A stretch of DNA of 40,294 nt from Setaria digitata. Lineage: Eukaryota; Nematoda; Chromadorea; Rhabditida; Setariidae. Positions 26,635 through 39,035 of the stretch are shown here, in pieces. Position 1 is the stretch's first letter, and every line of letters starts with the position of its first letter. A program made the position numbers and the translations under genes. Location of the stretch: the NCBI GenBank assembly GCA_003640385.1, contig RCAB01000538.1, positions 1 to 40,294 of the forward strand, read 5' to 3'. The notes under the pieces were generated by a model. That model made no database searches. It was not told the origin of the DNA and saw only the letters and a list, made by a program, of their open reading frames with translations.

Positions 26635-29602
26635 ATGGCAGTTATTGTTATGGGTCATATGCAATATACTGGTAACGGTATGTTTCCCGGTGAGAAAAGT
26701 TCAGGTAAAGTGTTGTGCAAGTAATTAATGATCATTGTCACATATTCATTGAGCTTTTTTCATAACTTTTGCATCCACGAAATAGCACTGGAGGATATGA
26801 GGTGTTTTTATTTGAGTGCTATAGTATGCTCGCACTGAATATCAGCGTGATTTTATTTAAGTTAGAAATTTTAGTGATATTTACGACTAAGTTTTGAATA
26901 GCAAATTATAGGTTTTTGTAACATACAGTTTTCAAGTTAGTTTTTGGAAATTTTTAATTGAATTGAAGGAATGATGTAGAATTGCCAAGACTTTTCGTTA
27001 TATTTAATTATTTTAGGTTTTACAATGCAGAATGGTGGTATTGTACCTCCATCACTTCTCCAGGAAAGCCGTGTCCCACGTTTTTACAAGGAAGCTATCG
27101 CTAAATGTGGTGCTTCAAGCCAGTCACAGTTACCCAATACCGCCCTTGTCTATAATTTAATGATCACATCATGTTTGCCGCGTGCTATACTTGGTAATAT
27201 ATGGTCTTTGGTAAATCGAACTATACCTGGTCAACTTACACGACAAGAATTCTTCTCATGCTTAGCATTAATTGCGCTGATACAAGTAAGATTCTCATTG
27301 GTTTCGATGTTTTTTACTCGGAACACCAAATATTAGCAAAATGGAAACTGAATAAATGATTAGAGTAGTTCACCTTATTTGATAGTTTTAAATGCCGAGT
27401 AATTTATGTACTGATCTTTTTGTGTAATGTATGTAAGCTGATATGTAATTTACGTAAGGTAACGTGTAAGCTCTTTGTAGATAGGTCATACGAAGCTTAA
27501 ATATTCTTGAATTTACTAATAAATTACAAATAAAATGGGCAAAAATCAACAGAGATAATTCTGGTAAATTTAGAGTAATGTTATAATGTATGAGATAATC
27601 GGACGACAGTTTAAATAAATAAGTTTATATGTGAAATTAGAGTAAGTAGTTTTCTAGTGGACTTCGTTTCTTTTGTTTAAAGCACGAATAATATCATATT
27701 TCATTTCTAGCGAAATCTTTTCCAGAAAGGCCAGCCACTGTCAGCTTTGTCAGCAATGTCTACGTTGCCAATTCCGCACTTGCAGGCGTGCGCGGCGTTT
27801 GCGCATCATTTACCTACTGCAGATATTTTTCAACAACAAGAGTTTTGTCAAACTGTACAAAAAGCCCATGATTCCTCAGGTGTACTAATAAATTTACCAA
27901 CGATGGCAACAACATCAAGTACTGTTTCATTACTAGCTGATATTGACTTTTCCAAACCAGCGAACATTTCGTCGAATTTCGCTGAACCAACATCAGTATC
28001 CGTAACACAGATTCCTACTTCACAGCCGTATCCATCAGTTAGTACTTTACATGTAAATGGTACCAATGTGGCGACCTCAGTTCCTGTCACAATTTCTTTA
28101 AGCCATTCTTCCAATTTGTCCACTGGTGTGGATAATCGAGTTCTGTCGAATGGTACGCAATCAGTTGCCAATATTTCACCAAATTCTGGACTACCAAATG
28201 GAATTCCTGATATTGCTCCTAGAATGTTGCGATCATCTTCGCAAATCCCGTTTTCGCAGATGGCTTCTTTCAGTAGTGTAAGTTCAACAAATGTTGGTGC
28301 GGATAAAGCTGCAGGAACTCTGGAACCAGCAGGAGGCATGTTCCACTTCCCTCATTATATATTTCTTCTTAATTTCCATGATGCAAAGCATAATTAACGA
28401 CACAGAAAAGTGAATAATTTCCTACAGAAATAACTGTGGTGATTATTGGAACTGTATAGTTTGAATTCAAAAGTGTGTAGTGTGTACTGTGCCTAATGTG
28501 TACTCTTGAAATTTTTATATGGTTACATTAATGTTATGACACTTAACGAGAAGCACCTTATATAACTTGGTCTCACTTTTCGCTGGTTACAAATTTCAGG
28601 TCCAGATATTTATACGACTATAAAACTGATGGCAGATGCTAACAAAGATGGCGAAGTATATTTTATTTGTATAATTTTATTGGAATTGGCGTTTAATTGT
28701 AAAAATTTTTTTTATTATTAAACGCAAAATATGAAGGCTCAGTGCTTGGCATTTTTTTTTTTCAGTGCTGTAGTAAATTGTTATTTTATAGGATGAATGC
28801 CTTTACGTATGGCGGCGCTGCATTGAAGAAGCATATGCATTGTTAAATGACGCAGATTCCTTATTTCTTTGTTCACCTTTATCACATATTAAAGAAGTCA
28901 TTCATACCGATCGTGGTACGCGATACATAAATGCACTTTATGAAATCTATGAAATGGTTAGTGATCAGTACTTATATTTGAAGTTGAATTGGGAGAAAAA
29001 TATTGTTCAGGGGGAAGTTTTTTTTTGCTCTTGAGGTATTTACATATAACAGTAATGCCCCCAAGATTCTTGATAATGATAGGACGAGTCTTTCGTTATA
29101 TTTAATGTTTGAAGAAAGTGTCTATTTTAAGGGACATAAAAATAGGGATTGATGGGTTTCTTGACTTATTTGTTTTCTTCAGAGAAAAAGAGACGGTAAA
29201 TTTTCAAAGCATCTAGATACGCTCTAGATACTTCGATTTGGAAAAGTAAATTGAAATATATATTGAGACATTTTATTCGTAATGAAATTGTATGAATGAA
29301 TCATTTTGAAGACTTTGAGAATACGAGAAGGAAGGATGGACCAATTAGTTAAGCAAAGAGAAATGCTTGAAAAAATCGACAGAATTTGGACACAACTTAA
29401 AAGCTTCATAGAGAGTAACAAGAAGACAGTTTTGTTTACGGAATCGATCAGCGAAACTACTCCGTTATTGTGTAGCATTTGCTTATTAAATGTTTCCTCG
29501 AATTCCATCCTTGAATTTACTGGTAATATATATCATAAGCAATGTGCTAATTTATGGATTAATCGAGTCGATTCGCTTCTTCCTAAATTAAAACGACAAT
29601 AA
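26635..29602 (+). CDS. SYNRG: Gamma-synergin-like EH-domain protein
   Basis: Likely partner of the AP-1 clathrin adaptor at the trans-Golgi/endosome, by homology to gamma-synergin. Exons: 26635-26704, 27017-27285, 27711-28335, 28600-28655, 28792-28956, 29312-29602; 491 aa. The first exon is inferred from an ATG after an in-frame stop, a CAGGTAAAG donor and perfect phase. Residues about 45-145 form the EH domain, with LPRAILGNIWSLVNRTIPG matching human SYNRG closely. A Ser/Thr/Asn-rich linker follows (about 150-320). The C-terminal part (322-491) matches the SYNRG C-terminus: an EDECLYVWRRCIEEA helix, EKIDRIW, then CSIC (449-452) and YHKQCANLWINRVD (469-482), a Cys/His set that could bind metal. 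It is far shorter than human SYNRG (about 1,300 aa) and lacks the DDFxDF adaptor motifs. The donor after exon 3 is probably GC (28336); a GT donor at 28296 is also in phase. Confidence 0.85.
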
Positions 29603-29607
29603 CTTTT

Positions 29608-29747
29608 TTCTCCCAAATCACTGTGTAATTCGAATCACAACTTACCGGATGAAAAGAGATGTGGTTAATCTCCCATATTCTCCCAAATCACTGTGTAATT
29701 CGAATCACAATTTACCGGATGAAAGGAGATGTGGTTAATCTCCCATA
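29608..29747. repeat. 70-bp tandem duplication in the synergin 3' region
   Basis: 29608-29677 is repeated at 29678-29747 with only two differences: C at 29641 against T at 29711, and A at 29655 against G at 29725. The first copy starts five bases after the synergin stop codon. The near-identity shows a recent duplication, probably within the 3' untranslated region. Confidence 0.95.
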
Positions 29748-31947
29748 TATTCTTGTTTTCATCCCTATTTACTGCCATTGGTTAGTAGATTATATCAGTT
29801 ATATCTGTTTCATTTTATTGGATCAGTCAGAAACAAAAAATCCGTACGTTGCAATATTTTTCTGTTGTTTAAAAGTGAAAATACCAATTTTTTGTGAAGT
29901 AACATTGTTTATTTTTCCTAAAAAAATTTATTTTATTTTGTAATTGAGCGCTTCTGCTTTATTTAATTTATGAAGTGCCTTCCAAATATACTTAGCAGTT
30001 ACCGGTGTTTTTCCAATTAACTGAAATTGACTATCATATTTTCTGTCTTATCTTTTTTACGTATCTTTTTTCGATGCCTTTCTAGTCTATCCGCTATCGT
30101 TTATGGTCTTCAATCTTATTAATTTTAAAACCTTACTGAATAAAAGTTGCAGTTACGGAAAATTCGTACATGTTCCTGAAATTGTGGACAGTCTGTGAAT
30201 ACGAAATGGAAGTATAAACATTGGTTAGTAATTATAATAATTATTGGTAGGGAACCTCTCAGTGGGAGATAATGTTAAGAAGTGGGTTCCAGTAAGGAAG
30301 TGTACCTATTTTTTCAACTCATTTCATCAGTTTATTAGATTATCGCACACAGCTTATGTTTGTACTGAGCAGTAGATCAATAATATGTGTTTCGTCAGTC
30401 CATTGTTGACATGCGATTTTTTATTTTGTTGTTATTTGTTTGCAAATAAACGCTTAACTAACTTTGACATTATTCACCAGATTGTGGTTATCGTAAATAT
30501 ATGGCACAAAACATTTGCCTTATCGTTCCACTCTATTTTAATGAAAAGAACTAAGAATGAAGTGTAAATAACCATTTTACGATTTTCATTGCTCGAATTT
30601 TTTTTTGCAAGGGAAAGATTTAATGGTACTTTATTTAAAGGGTGGCTGTCTTTTGCTTAAAAAATCATTTTTCCTTTGCAATATAAAATCTCCTTAACAA
30701 TATAACACTGAATTCCCAGAAACTTACTAAAAATTTCTCACCAGCAATGTGAGTCACAAAGAATTATTCGAAATCTCCTTTACAATATAAATGGTGAATT
30801 TAAGGCTGCAAATTCCATAAGCATGTATGTATCGGAGGAATATGCAATAACTCATACAATCCATTTATTTCCGTGTGGATCATTTTGAAGCTTTAGTATT
30901 TTAACGTTTAATTTAGGAAATCATGACTAGTTAAAAATTTTTTCTCGATGTCGCAGTTCTGAGATGTTTGTAGTAGCACAAGTAGTGACTTGAAGAAGTT
31001 TATCAATATCTTTCCATAACTCTTGTTGTTCTCTGTGAAATTACTCTATACTCAGTTAATTCTTCGCATTTCGGATGCTTAAATCATACAGGGAATGGCT
31101 TTTGAGGATTTAGACGTCGTCGTTAGCTTCAAGCTATTCTTGCCTTTGGATGATTGGTGGAAAAAAGTGAATATGTTTAAAAAATCTTTAGCTGATAGGA
31201 AGGGCACCCAGAGTAGTTTGCTTTACTGATTTTCGGAAAGTTCTTTTACTAGATCCTTTCACTGCTACGTTTTTGCAGTTGCTGTGAGCGCTTGTCACTG
31301 TGGAATATCATTTATATCAATCTTAAATGTCCCCTTCGCTTCATAAATTGCAAGGAAGCTTCTTACTCATGTCAAAACAGAAGCAGATTTCTCAGGAAAT
31401 TATTTTAGAGAAACTGTTATTCCAAAGGAACGAATGTTTCTCATAATTCACACTAAGAAGAAAATTTCTTTCCATTTTTTTAAAGGATATTTCATCGATC
31501 TTTTACGGAATTAAATGATTAACCGTGAAGTTATTTGAAGTTCCCGAGATAAACATCCTAATTACAAAATTTTCAATCCTTTCAAGTTGGACTGCAAAGA
31601 AATCATTTTAAATCCCATCGCACATTCGAACTAATCGGCATGTCTCAGAATATTTTAATAATGTAATATTAGTAATGAAATTTCTCGACTCATTATATTC
31701 TTATGTTCTATGCTGTTGTGAACATTGTCAGGGTTTTCTGATATTATCAAATCAGAATTTTAATAGATTCTTCAGCACTACCAATAATTTCTCACTTGAC
31801 AAAAATAAGTATTTGAAACTAATTAATGAAGGTAATAGCTATAAAAAGTATACGATACATTGAAATACATCATAGCTATTGTAAAATAACGATACTTCAA
31901 CATCACTGCTATTCACAAGATTCCAAAAATTCCTGGGAATTCCAGTC
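29748..31947. other. Gene-free spacer between convergent genes
   Basis: About 2.2 kb of A+T-rich DNA with short open frames only (the longest about 60-90 codons, no recognisable content). AATAAA at 30139-30144 could be the polyadenylation signal of the synergin gene. Nothing else is seen. Confidence 0.6.
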
Positions 31948-34900
31948 TTAGCTTTGCAACCTAGAAACACTCTCAGCAGGATAATCAGATTTCCTTGTTT
32001 CACCTTCATAGGAAAAACTTTCTCTTCCAAATTCTCTACTTCCGCTTTTCTCAGCGTTTGTGCACATCGATTCTTGCGGCATAAGAGTTTCGGGATAATA
32101 TTCATAATCATAATTATGATTCTCGACTTCTGTTTGGTGAGCGTACAAACGGACTGCTGTTGAGTCACTTCCTTGTGATTGATCCAAGCTTCCAGAAATC
32201 AGTCCTCTTGTTTGTGAAAGCCTGTTTCGGTCTGACGCCGAATCCACTTCTTCATCATTCAAATTTCCCAATGCCGTTTCTTGATCTTTAGCATCATCTT
32301 CCGAATTCCTTGAACAGCGCTGTACGTCTTTCATTTCACCGCCATCACTGCATGAACCGAATTTTTCGAGAGGATTTTCAGGTGCACCTGCAACTGCAGA
32401 CTGTTCCTGTGATGAAGGTCGTGATGATGGTACTGTGGGAGAAGTATCAGGAATATCGCTAGGAGCTATGCAGGGAAATGACTCTTGTCCCTCGCATCCT
32501 AAATCAGTGGAAAATTTTCGTTTCGTTCCATCTGCATGCTCGGAATTTGTTGTCTCAGGACGTTCTCCGAAGACGTCGTCCTTTCCAAATGAACCTGTGT
32601 GAATGTTTGCATCAGCTCCTCTTCCTTCTGAATTCTGAACAGTTTTGCCTTCTACCGAACCATCCACTCCAGACGCCTTTGCGGGACTGTTATTTTCCGT
32701 AGCCTCTTTCACAACAATGTTATCTGTTGTTGTAGATTCCACACTTACTGCTTTTGCTTCATCTGCAACCTCATGAGTTGATGAAATTCCTGTCACTACT
32801 GGTTTCTGTTCGTTGAGAACCAAAGCCTTCTCAATTTCGCTTTTGAATGTGGCAGATACGGGGGATGGTTCTTCAAATTTTTTAGAAAATCCAATTTCTT
32901 TTCCTGCCAGAGTTTTGCTTCCATCAGTATTTCCGGCTTTTAGTTGTGTCTCTTTCGCAACAGTTTTTCTCATCGATTTCCCTTTATTATTTTGTACTTC
33001 TATTTTCTCTTTCACAAAATCCATAGATTTGTCCCTTCCTTGGGGAATAATTCGACAGGTGCTCGTGCTGATTACCTTTTTCTCTCCTATTCCGCTTAGT
33101 TTCTGGGTAGTTCCACCTGCGCGTTTTGCTTGAACATTCATGGGTGCGGGCACTGAAATTCATGCTAACAGGTAGAAGAATGAGTTCTATAAGAGCTTCT
33201 TGACTGGTTCAGAGCATCGTTATATAAAAATTTAAAATCAGTTAAAGCTCTAGAAATATTTGCTGCAATAGAATACGGAAAGAAATTGGAATGAACAGAA
33301 ACCTGTTTTGGAGCGTGTCGATGGGAAGGTCGGTGTGGTGTAAGATCGTCGCCCAACTTGCGAGTTAATCCTGACGTCACCAAAATCTCGAGCAGTACTG
33401 CTTAAGTGTGATAGGACACGTGGTGTTGAAGAGCCAAATGCAAATGTTCCACGTAGAACCCGATCTCCAGAACCTTCTCGACTTCCTGAAAGTAGATGCC
33501 TCAACTCATTTATCCTTACTTTCTTTTCATAAGATTCAACTATCTAGATATTAAGCAATAACCAACTTTCCATTAGCGTTCTCACTAATCAGTTACTGCT
33601 CTTCTTTATTCCGGCTGCCATAACCATGTACTCTTTTTGATGCAAAGCTTCTAAACCAGAAGGGACAAGATAGTCAAAAATGCAAAATTGAAATTTTATT
33701 GACAGGCAGTAATTTACCGTCAACCTTTCTGACTGTAGCAACTATTCACCAGCGGTTTCAAATAATCACCAACTTAACTATTCTTTGCGTGACATTAGTT
33801 CTAATTCAGTTTAATATTTTTCGGAACTTTTTCCTTTTGCAACTTCCATCAGTTAAATGAATGAATATTTTGCAAATTAGAAAAGAAAATTTCCAAAAGG
33901 CAAGAGGGGAAGGTTAAAAAAGGGAGGAAAAGAACGAGACGAATATAATTAAACTTTTTTGAGGTTTGAAGAAAAATAGTTTCATTCCGAAACTTGGCTC
34001 TTTCTTCTAGATGTGTTTTTTAAAACCTTCGAAATCAGACTTTTTCAGCGATTGGTACAATTAGATTCTCTTAAAGCAAAGAGAAGAACAATGCTATTTC
34101 GCAGTCTTAATGTTTTTGGACGAGTCATAAAAAGTGAGGAGTTTCTCAGCACCGAGTAAGCAATACATGTACTTTATTTCACTGCTTTTCTTCACAAAAC
34201 ACTGGATTGGTAAATAGAGAAAAGACGAAATATTAATGTCATTATTCATCTTATCCTATATATGACATTGGTCTCAGAAGAGCGTTCTCAGTTGTTCGTA
34301 TCTAATCTTTAAGATATTTCCTTAATAACCAGTGGATGTTGAAAGAAGTGGAAAATTTGTTTGGTTCAGGAAACAACCAAGAAGTTTTATGCCCGTTTCC
34401 TTGTTGCATTGCATAATTTTACTTTCTGAATTACAGAATAAAGTTTTTTTATTGTTATAAACAACTTAAGTGGAAATCATAATGACTTCATGGGCTCATT
34501 TACTTCAATCTCTTTCAGAAGCCACCTTTCCTTATCGTCAACTTCGGACCATATAATGGAAGTACTTGGATTTTCAATGAATGTAAAAAGTAGAAACTCT
34601 ATGTTAGTCTAAAATTATGGGAGAAAATACCATATAAATAGGTTTCTGTTTCTGCCTTTTCCTTTACTTGAAGGTACGATAATTCTGTTAACTTTCCCAC
34701 AGCTTTTTAACAACAGCAACTGTCTAGCGGTTGCAATTGCCATGCAACATGGATGGATGATTCCAGATAGCCTCCAATTTTAAGTCAGCAACTATCAGCA
34801 CCTTCTGGACTTCCTCAGTGATTGATAGATTAAGGAATTAAGAATTATATTTCCCTACATGATATCAAGGCAATGAGAGTGGCAAGATCCGAACTTTGTT

Positions 34901-35958
34901 TAAGAGCGCTCTATCGCAAACTCACTTTTCTACTTCTCAATGGTATTGCTGACAATATGAGTTATATCTACTCTACGATAAATTTGGTCTTAAACTCCAA
35001 GATGAGAAATTGGGAAAATCAACGGCTGCGGTAATTAGAAAGAGCAGCTATAATTAAAATTCAACATATCTACCCATTTATTAATAATGACAGCAAATAT
35101 AGTTCAATTAAAATTAAAAGTATGTCGATCGCGAGTGTTAGTTTCACTTGTTGATATTATTTTGCAGTTCATACTTACCAAGCAAGTCATCGTCACACAT
35201 ATTTTATCTTAATTATTTCGACATAAGTTAGCTCCAAAAAAAGCCCACGATAAACAAGAGCTGACTAGGTTATAGATATATCGGCTCATCTGTTTTGTGT
35301 GATATCCTAATAAACTGTCGCAGCCATATTCCTATATAAATAGCATAGATAATGATAAAAATGACGAGTGATTACATTGTGAAGGTAAACGTTGGAAATA
35401 GTCACTTGAACTTTTTTTAGTCATGCTACTCTATTTGAAGTTCACTGTATGAGCATGAGGCAGGAAGTTTGTAGAAAGTCTATGTTCGAATTCATTAAAT
35501 GCCGGGATGCGACAGTGGTGGTGGTTGACAATACCAACATGGCCTTGGAATGCATCATAGAGTCTAGAAAAGAGAAAAACATCTATCTGAAGAGAACACC
35601 GGTTGATAAGTTGTCTTGCTAATTCTAAAAACGTCACAGTCGGATAATGCATCATATACACTCATCCTCAATTAGGCTTGCAAATCATTTTCGTCTTTTT
35701 CGAACATAAAATCTAGCTTTATCGCCTACCTGATTGATTTCGAGTGATAGATCGTGCCTGTCGCATGTAATGTGCCAAACTATCATCCTTTGGTCGTTTT
35801 ACTGGCTTTATTTTCGAATCATAAGTGCGCAACGTTGCGGGTACACTATACATATAAGAAAGGTCACGTGGTGTTGATGACCCGAACACAAATGATTTCT
35901 TTTCATTGCGTTCCACTATTTTTCTATGTCCGTGTGATAAAGCACCAGCCATTCTCAT
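31948..35958 (-). CDS. Unidentified protein with duplicated FGSSTPR motif
   Basis: Three exons join in frame: 35730-35958, 33303-33485, 31948-33152, for 538 aa (introns 33153-33302 and 33486-35729). I do not recognise the family. Residues 23-34 (SFVFGSSTPRDLS from 22) and 91-102 (FAFGSSTPRVLS) repeat the same motif, each on its own exon and followed by basic sequence, which suggests exon duplication. From about residue 138 the chain is Ser/Glu/Thr/Lys-rich, without hydrophobic blocks, and probably disordered; there is no signal peptide or membrane segment. The first ATG is chosen because all three frames are stopped just upstream, after a possible acceptor at 36023. A cytoskeleton-associated or scaffold role is only a guess. 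Confidence 0.7.
34876..34920 (-). repeat. tRNA-like promoter-box relic
   Basis: On the minus strand, GATAGAGCGCTC resembles the end of a tRNA D-arm (A box), and a few bases later GTTCGGATCTTGCC resembles a T-arm (B box). The spacing is too short for a tRNA and no acceptor stem can be drawn, so this is at best a tRNA-derived element relic in an intron. Confidence 0.2.
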
Positions 35959-38909
35959 TTAAATTCCAGCCTTCGTTTTATATCTTCGACTTCTTCAGAT
36001 AGTAAGCTGCTATTCAAAACTTCTGCAAGTTAGTTTAAAAAAATATAATGATTTTATTGTTTTCACTTGTGAACATGGAAGATAATAAAATTCCTCCTGT
36101 AAAGTAAAGTCCCTTTTTATGAATTTTGAATTCACTCAGAGTTTTTCGTTGAAGGAAGTTCCTTTTTCAAGTTCGAAAGAATTCAATTCATCTGGTTTGC
36201 AGTACTGCACTAGAGCAATTTAGACTGGAATGGAGTAGGAATCGATGGAGAACGAAGTGAAAACGCACAATTCTTCGCTGAGTTTAAATTAAGCTCACGA
36301 AACAATGAGATAAATGCGGAAAGCTACAGGCTGCGACTACTGGATACTTATGATTGTATGGGGACAAGTTTAACTGGTTTGGCTAGGTGTCGCTGAAATC
36401 TGGAAAGCCAAAGAACCGATGTGGAGAAGTGTCGCGTTCCTTCCCTCCTCCTCTCATTGCTCTCTTTTGCATCACTGGTCCTTTGCAGTCTTCCTTAAAA
36501 AATAGCCCAGTTAAGGTTCTATACAAGAAAGCTCTATCTTTTCACTCCTCATCAATGGCCAGGCTATATGTTCTCTATCGGTACTGAAAAATGTCTCAGG
36601 AGAAATTCCTCCCACCTTCATCCTTCTGCTTCGCTTTTGCTATAAGAGCAATTCTGTCAATAATTTTGAAAATGCAAGCAAAAAGAGAGGGATATTGAGA
36701 AATTATTCCACAGGTCCCCGAAGTCAAGATGGAAATTTTCTCGACGTGTCAATTTCTTAGTAGTAATACATATACTGCGTTGCCTACTTCCGTTAATTTT
36801 TGAAATAACTTCGCAGAGACAGCCTCTGTCTTAGTAGAAACTTGTCCAACCTGCTTAGCACACTGCTTCATATTCACAAACTCACTTTACTTTTTAACTG
36901 CCTGCCATGTTCGCAGTGCAAATCATCCTGCATTTTCTGTTCAAATTCCAATTCAAATAGTAGTTATGCATAAAACATTTTAAAAAATCTCAAATCTCCA
37001 AAATATATCATTTAAATTATTAAATAATAACACATCTTAGTTAATTATGAATAAAATAGGACAGTCATGGTTCACCACCAAAAAAAAGCTTTCAAGTAAA
37101 TAAATCTTTCCGCTGAAACCCATAATCTAGAATAGTACAGAAGTATTGAGAAAGCGATATAATATTTCGTTTGTCAGAATTATAAATCAGAATTTATCTC
37201 AGGGACTTTTCTTTTTTACTTACTGATTTTGAAGTATAAATTAATACAGTTTATTAAGAATGAGAAGTTTATCACATAACTCAATGCAATATTCAATTCA
37301 AATGCTCGCTAAGCAGCAGTAAAATAAGTAAAAGAAGAAATGAATGAACATAAGCCGTTAGACTTTTGGAAGCAGAAACTGAAGGGAACTTAGTTCCTAG
37401 TTCCATGGCTTCCTTCAACTCCATGACGAGTTCGTGATGTGAACTGAGCACAACATTTCGAGGTCAGTTCACAGTAAATGATGAAATAGTATTTCGGTGA
37501 GTGAACTCAAGCTGTTGAGTTCAAAAACTATTCATTATGGGTGCAGGAAATAGCTGACAGCATCTTCGAAAGGATTTCCTACTAGTTTTTTATTTCTGAA
37601 GGACTTTTTGAATTCGTCGAGTTCTTAGAGGGTCATTAGAGATGTTAATTAGAAATTTATAATTAAGTAATTTCGAAAGGCAAAAATATTCCCACGAAAT
37701 GTCACTTCGCCAAAAAACAAACGGAAAATCTTGCAGAAAAGAACTGAAGCCATTTTATTTTACTGCTATATCATGATTTGGAGTGGAAAAGCGTAAAACA
37801 TAAAAAAACATAGAAGTGAAAGATTTCAAAGTACAGATCAGACTTTGGCTTCTTTAAACTACCAAAACAATGTTGAAAACTTTCCATCACACATCTGCCG
37901 ACTCTGGACACCGAACTTCTTCAATTTACAAACTCATCCGTCAAATCAATTTTCTTTTTTACAAACCTACCTGTTAAATTAATACTTAAGCTCAAGAAAT
38001 TTCAATTTCACTTATATATAACAAACACTCGAATGTTCAAAGTTAAGTCATGTTCAAGAATTCCGAAAAAGCTTCACCTCCTAGCGGCTGCAGCATGGGG
38101 AGTAAAAGGGACATAAATGTGAACATTAACCTTATTTTCACTTCTGCCCATTTAGGGAAAATTACCTTTAGCCGACATTTAACGTATTAACTCTGCCACT
38201 TTACACACGAAAACATGGTTCGACAATAAAAAAAAAATTCTCTGGTTTTTGCTACAAAATACCAAACATTTCGGAAAACATTTATTTCACAGAACTAAGG
38301 AACTGGGGTAAGGTAAACAAGAATCTCCTGACTATTCACTATCCAGAAAAGTGGTAATTCTACTGTTTTCTCCCACGGTATGACTCTGATATAAAACAAT
38401 AAAAAAAATTATTCCATACAAACTGTCACGAAAATATGAAGATTAACGTTTTCTGAAAAGGTGAGGTCAAGTTTACCGTAGCTGAAAAACTAACTTGCAA
38501 AAAATTTCAGTTAAGAGATGCAGTGCAAATCAGACTCAGTCAGAGAACAGGAGAAAATAATTATAGGAGAAAATAATCACAGGAGAAAATAATTTACGGT
38601 TACAGACATGAGATGAGAACTGCAGATTCAGCATCTGGCACGATATTGCCAAGCCATCACAACAAATAAGAAGAACCCATTATAAAGATATAAAGTGAAA
38701 ATTCGATGGAATCAATTTCTAGAAAAATGATCGTAAACTGATCGCTTTGTGACAAAACTTATAAGAACAAATTTCGAAACTAGAAAAATCAAATTATGAT
38801 GGCAATATCGTAAACTGTTCAAATCTATTTTAAATTTAAGACTAATACTATCCAAAATGAAAAATGTAGGTGTTAAAAGTCCAATTACCATCTATATGAT
38901 TCAAATTAT
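35959..38909. other. Gene-free spacer between two minus-strand genes
   Basis: About 2.9 kb, A+T-rich. The part next to 35958 should hold the promoter of the FGSSTPR gene; a minus-strand acceptor-like TTGCAG ends at 36023, 64 bases before the ATG, and may be a trans- or cis-splice site. No coding frame is convincing; the 66-codon frame at 36387 has no family features. A short 16-bp repeat is listed separately. Confidence 0.6.
38549..38596. repeat. Three 16-bp tandem units
   Basis: AGGAGAAAATAAT begins at 38549, 38565 and 38581, exactly 16 bases apart, with changes only in the last bases of each unit. Confidence 0.85.
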
Positions 38910-38915
38910 TTTATT
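38910..38915 (-). terminator. Candidate polyadenylation signal of V-ATPase c
   Basis: AATAAA on the minus strand, about 120 bases past the stop codon at 39036. The A+T-rich setting makes a chance match possible. Confidence 0.4.
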
Positions 38916-39035
38916 TTTACCAAAAAATTCCGACGACAAAACGTGCAATTACAAATTTACAAAGACAGAACTCTTCAAAATAACAGTATCGAAAGCGCTT
39001 AAGACAGCAAAGCAGGAATATGATGCTGTAACTGT

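Noticed and set aside
27848..28339. A 163-codon minus-strand open frame
   Set aside because: Exactly antisense to synergin exon 3, whose sense frame has clear homology on both sides.
31839..32168. A 109-codon minus-strand open frame near the end of the FGSSTPR gene
   Set aside because: Overlaps the long frame of exon 3 in another phase; its content looks random.
36387..36587. A 66-codon + strand open frame in the 3-kb spacer
   Set aside because: No recognisable motif, no introns or start context, and a length expected by chance.
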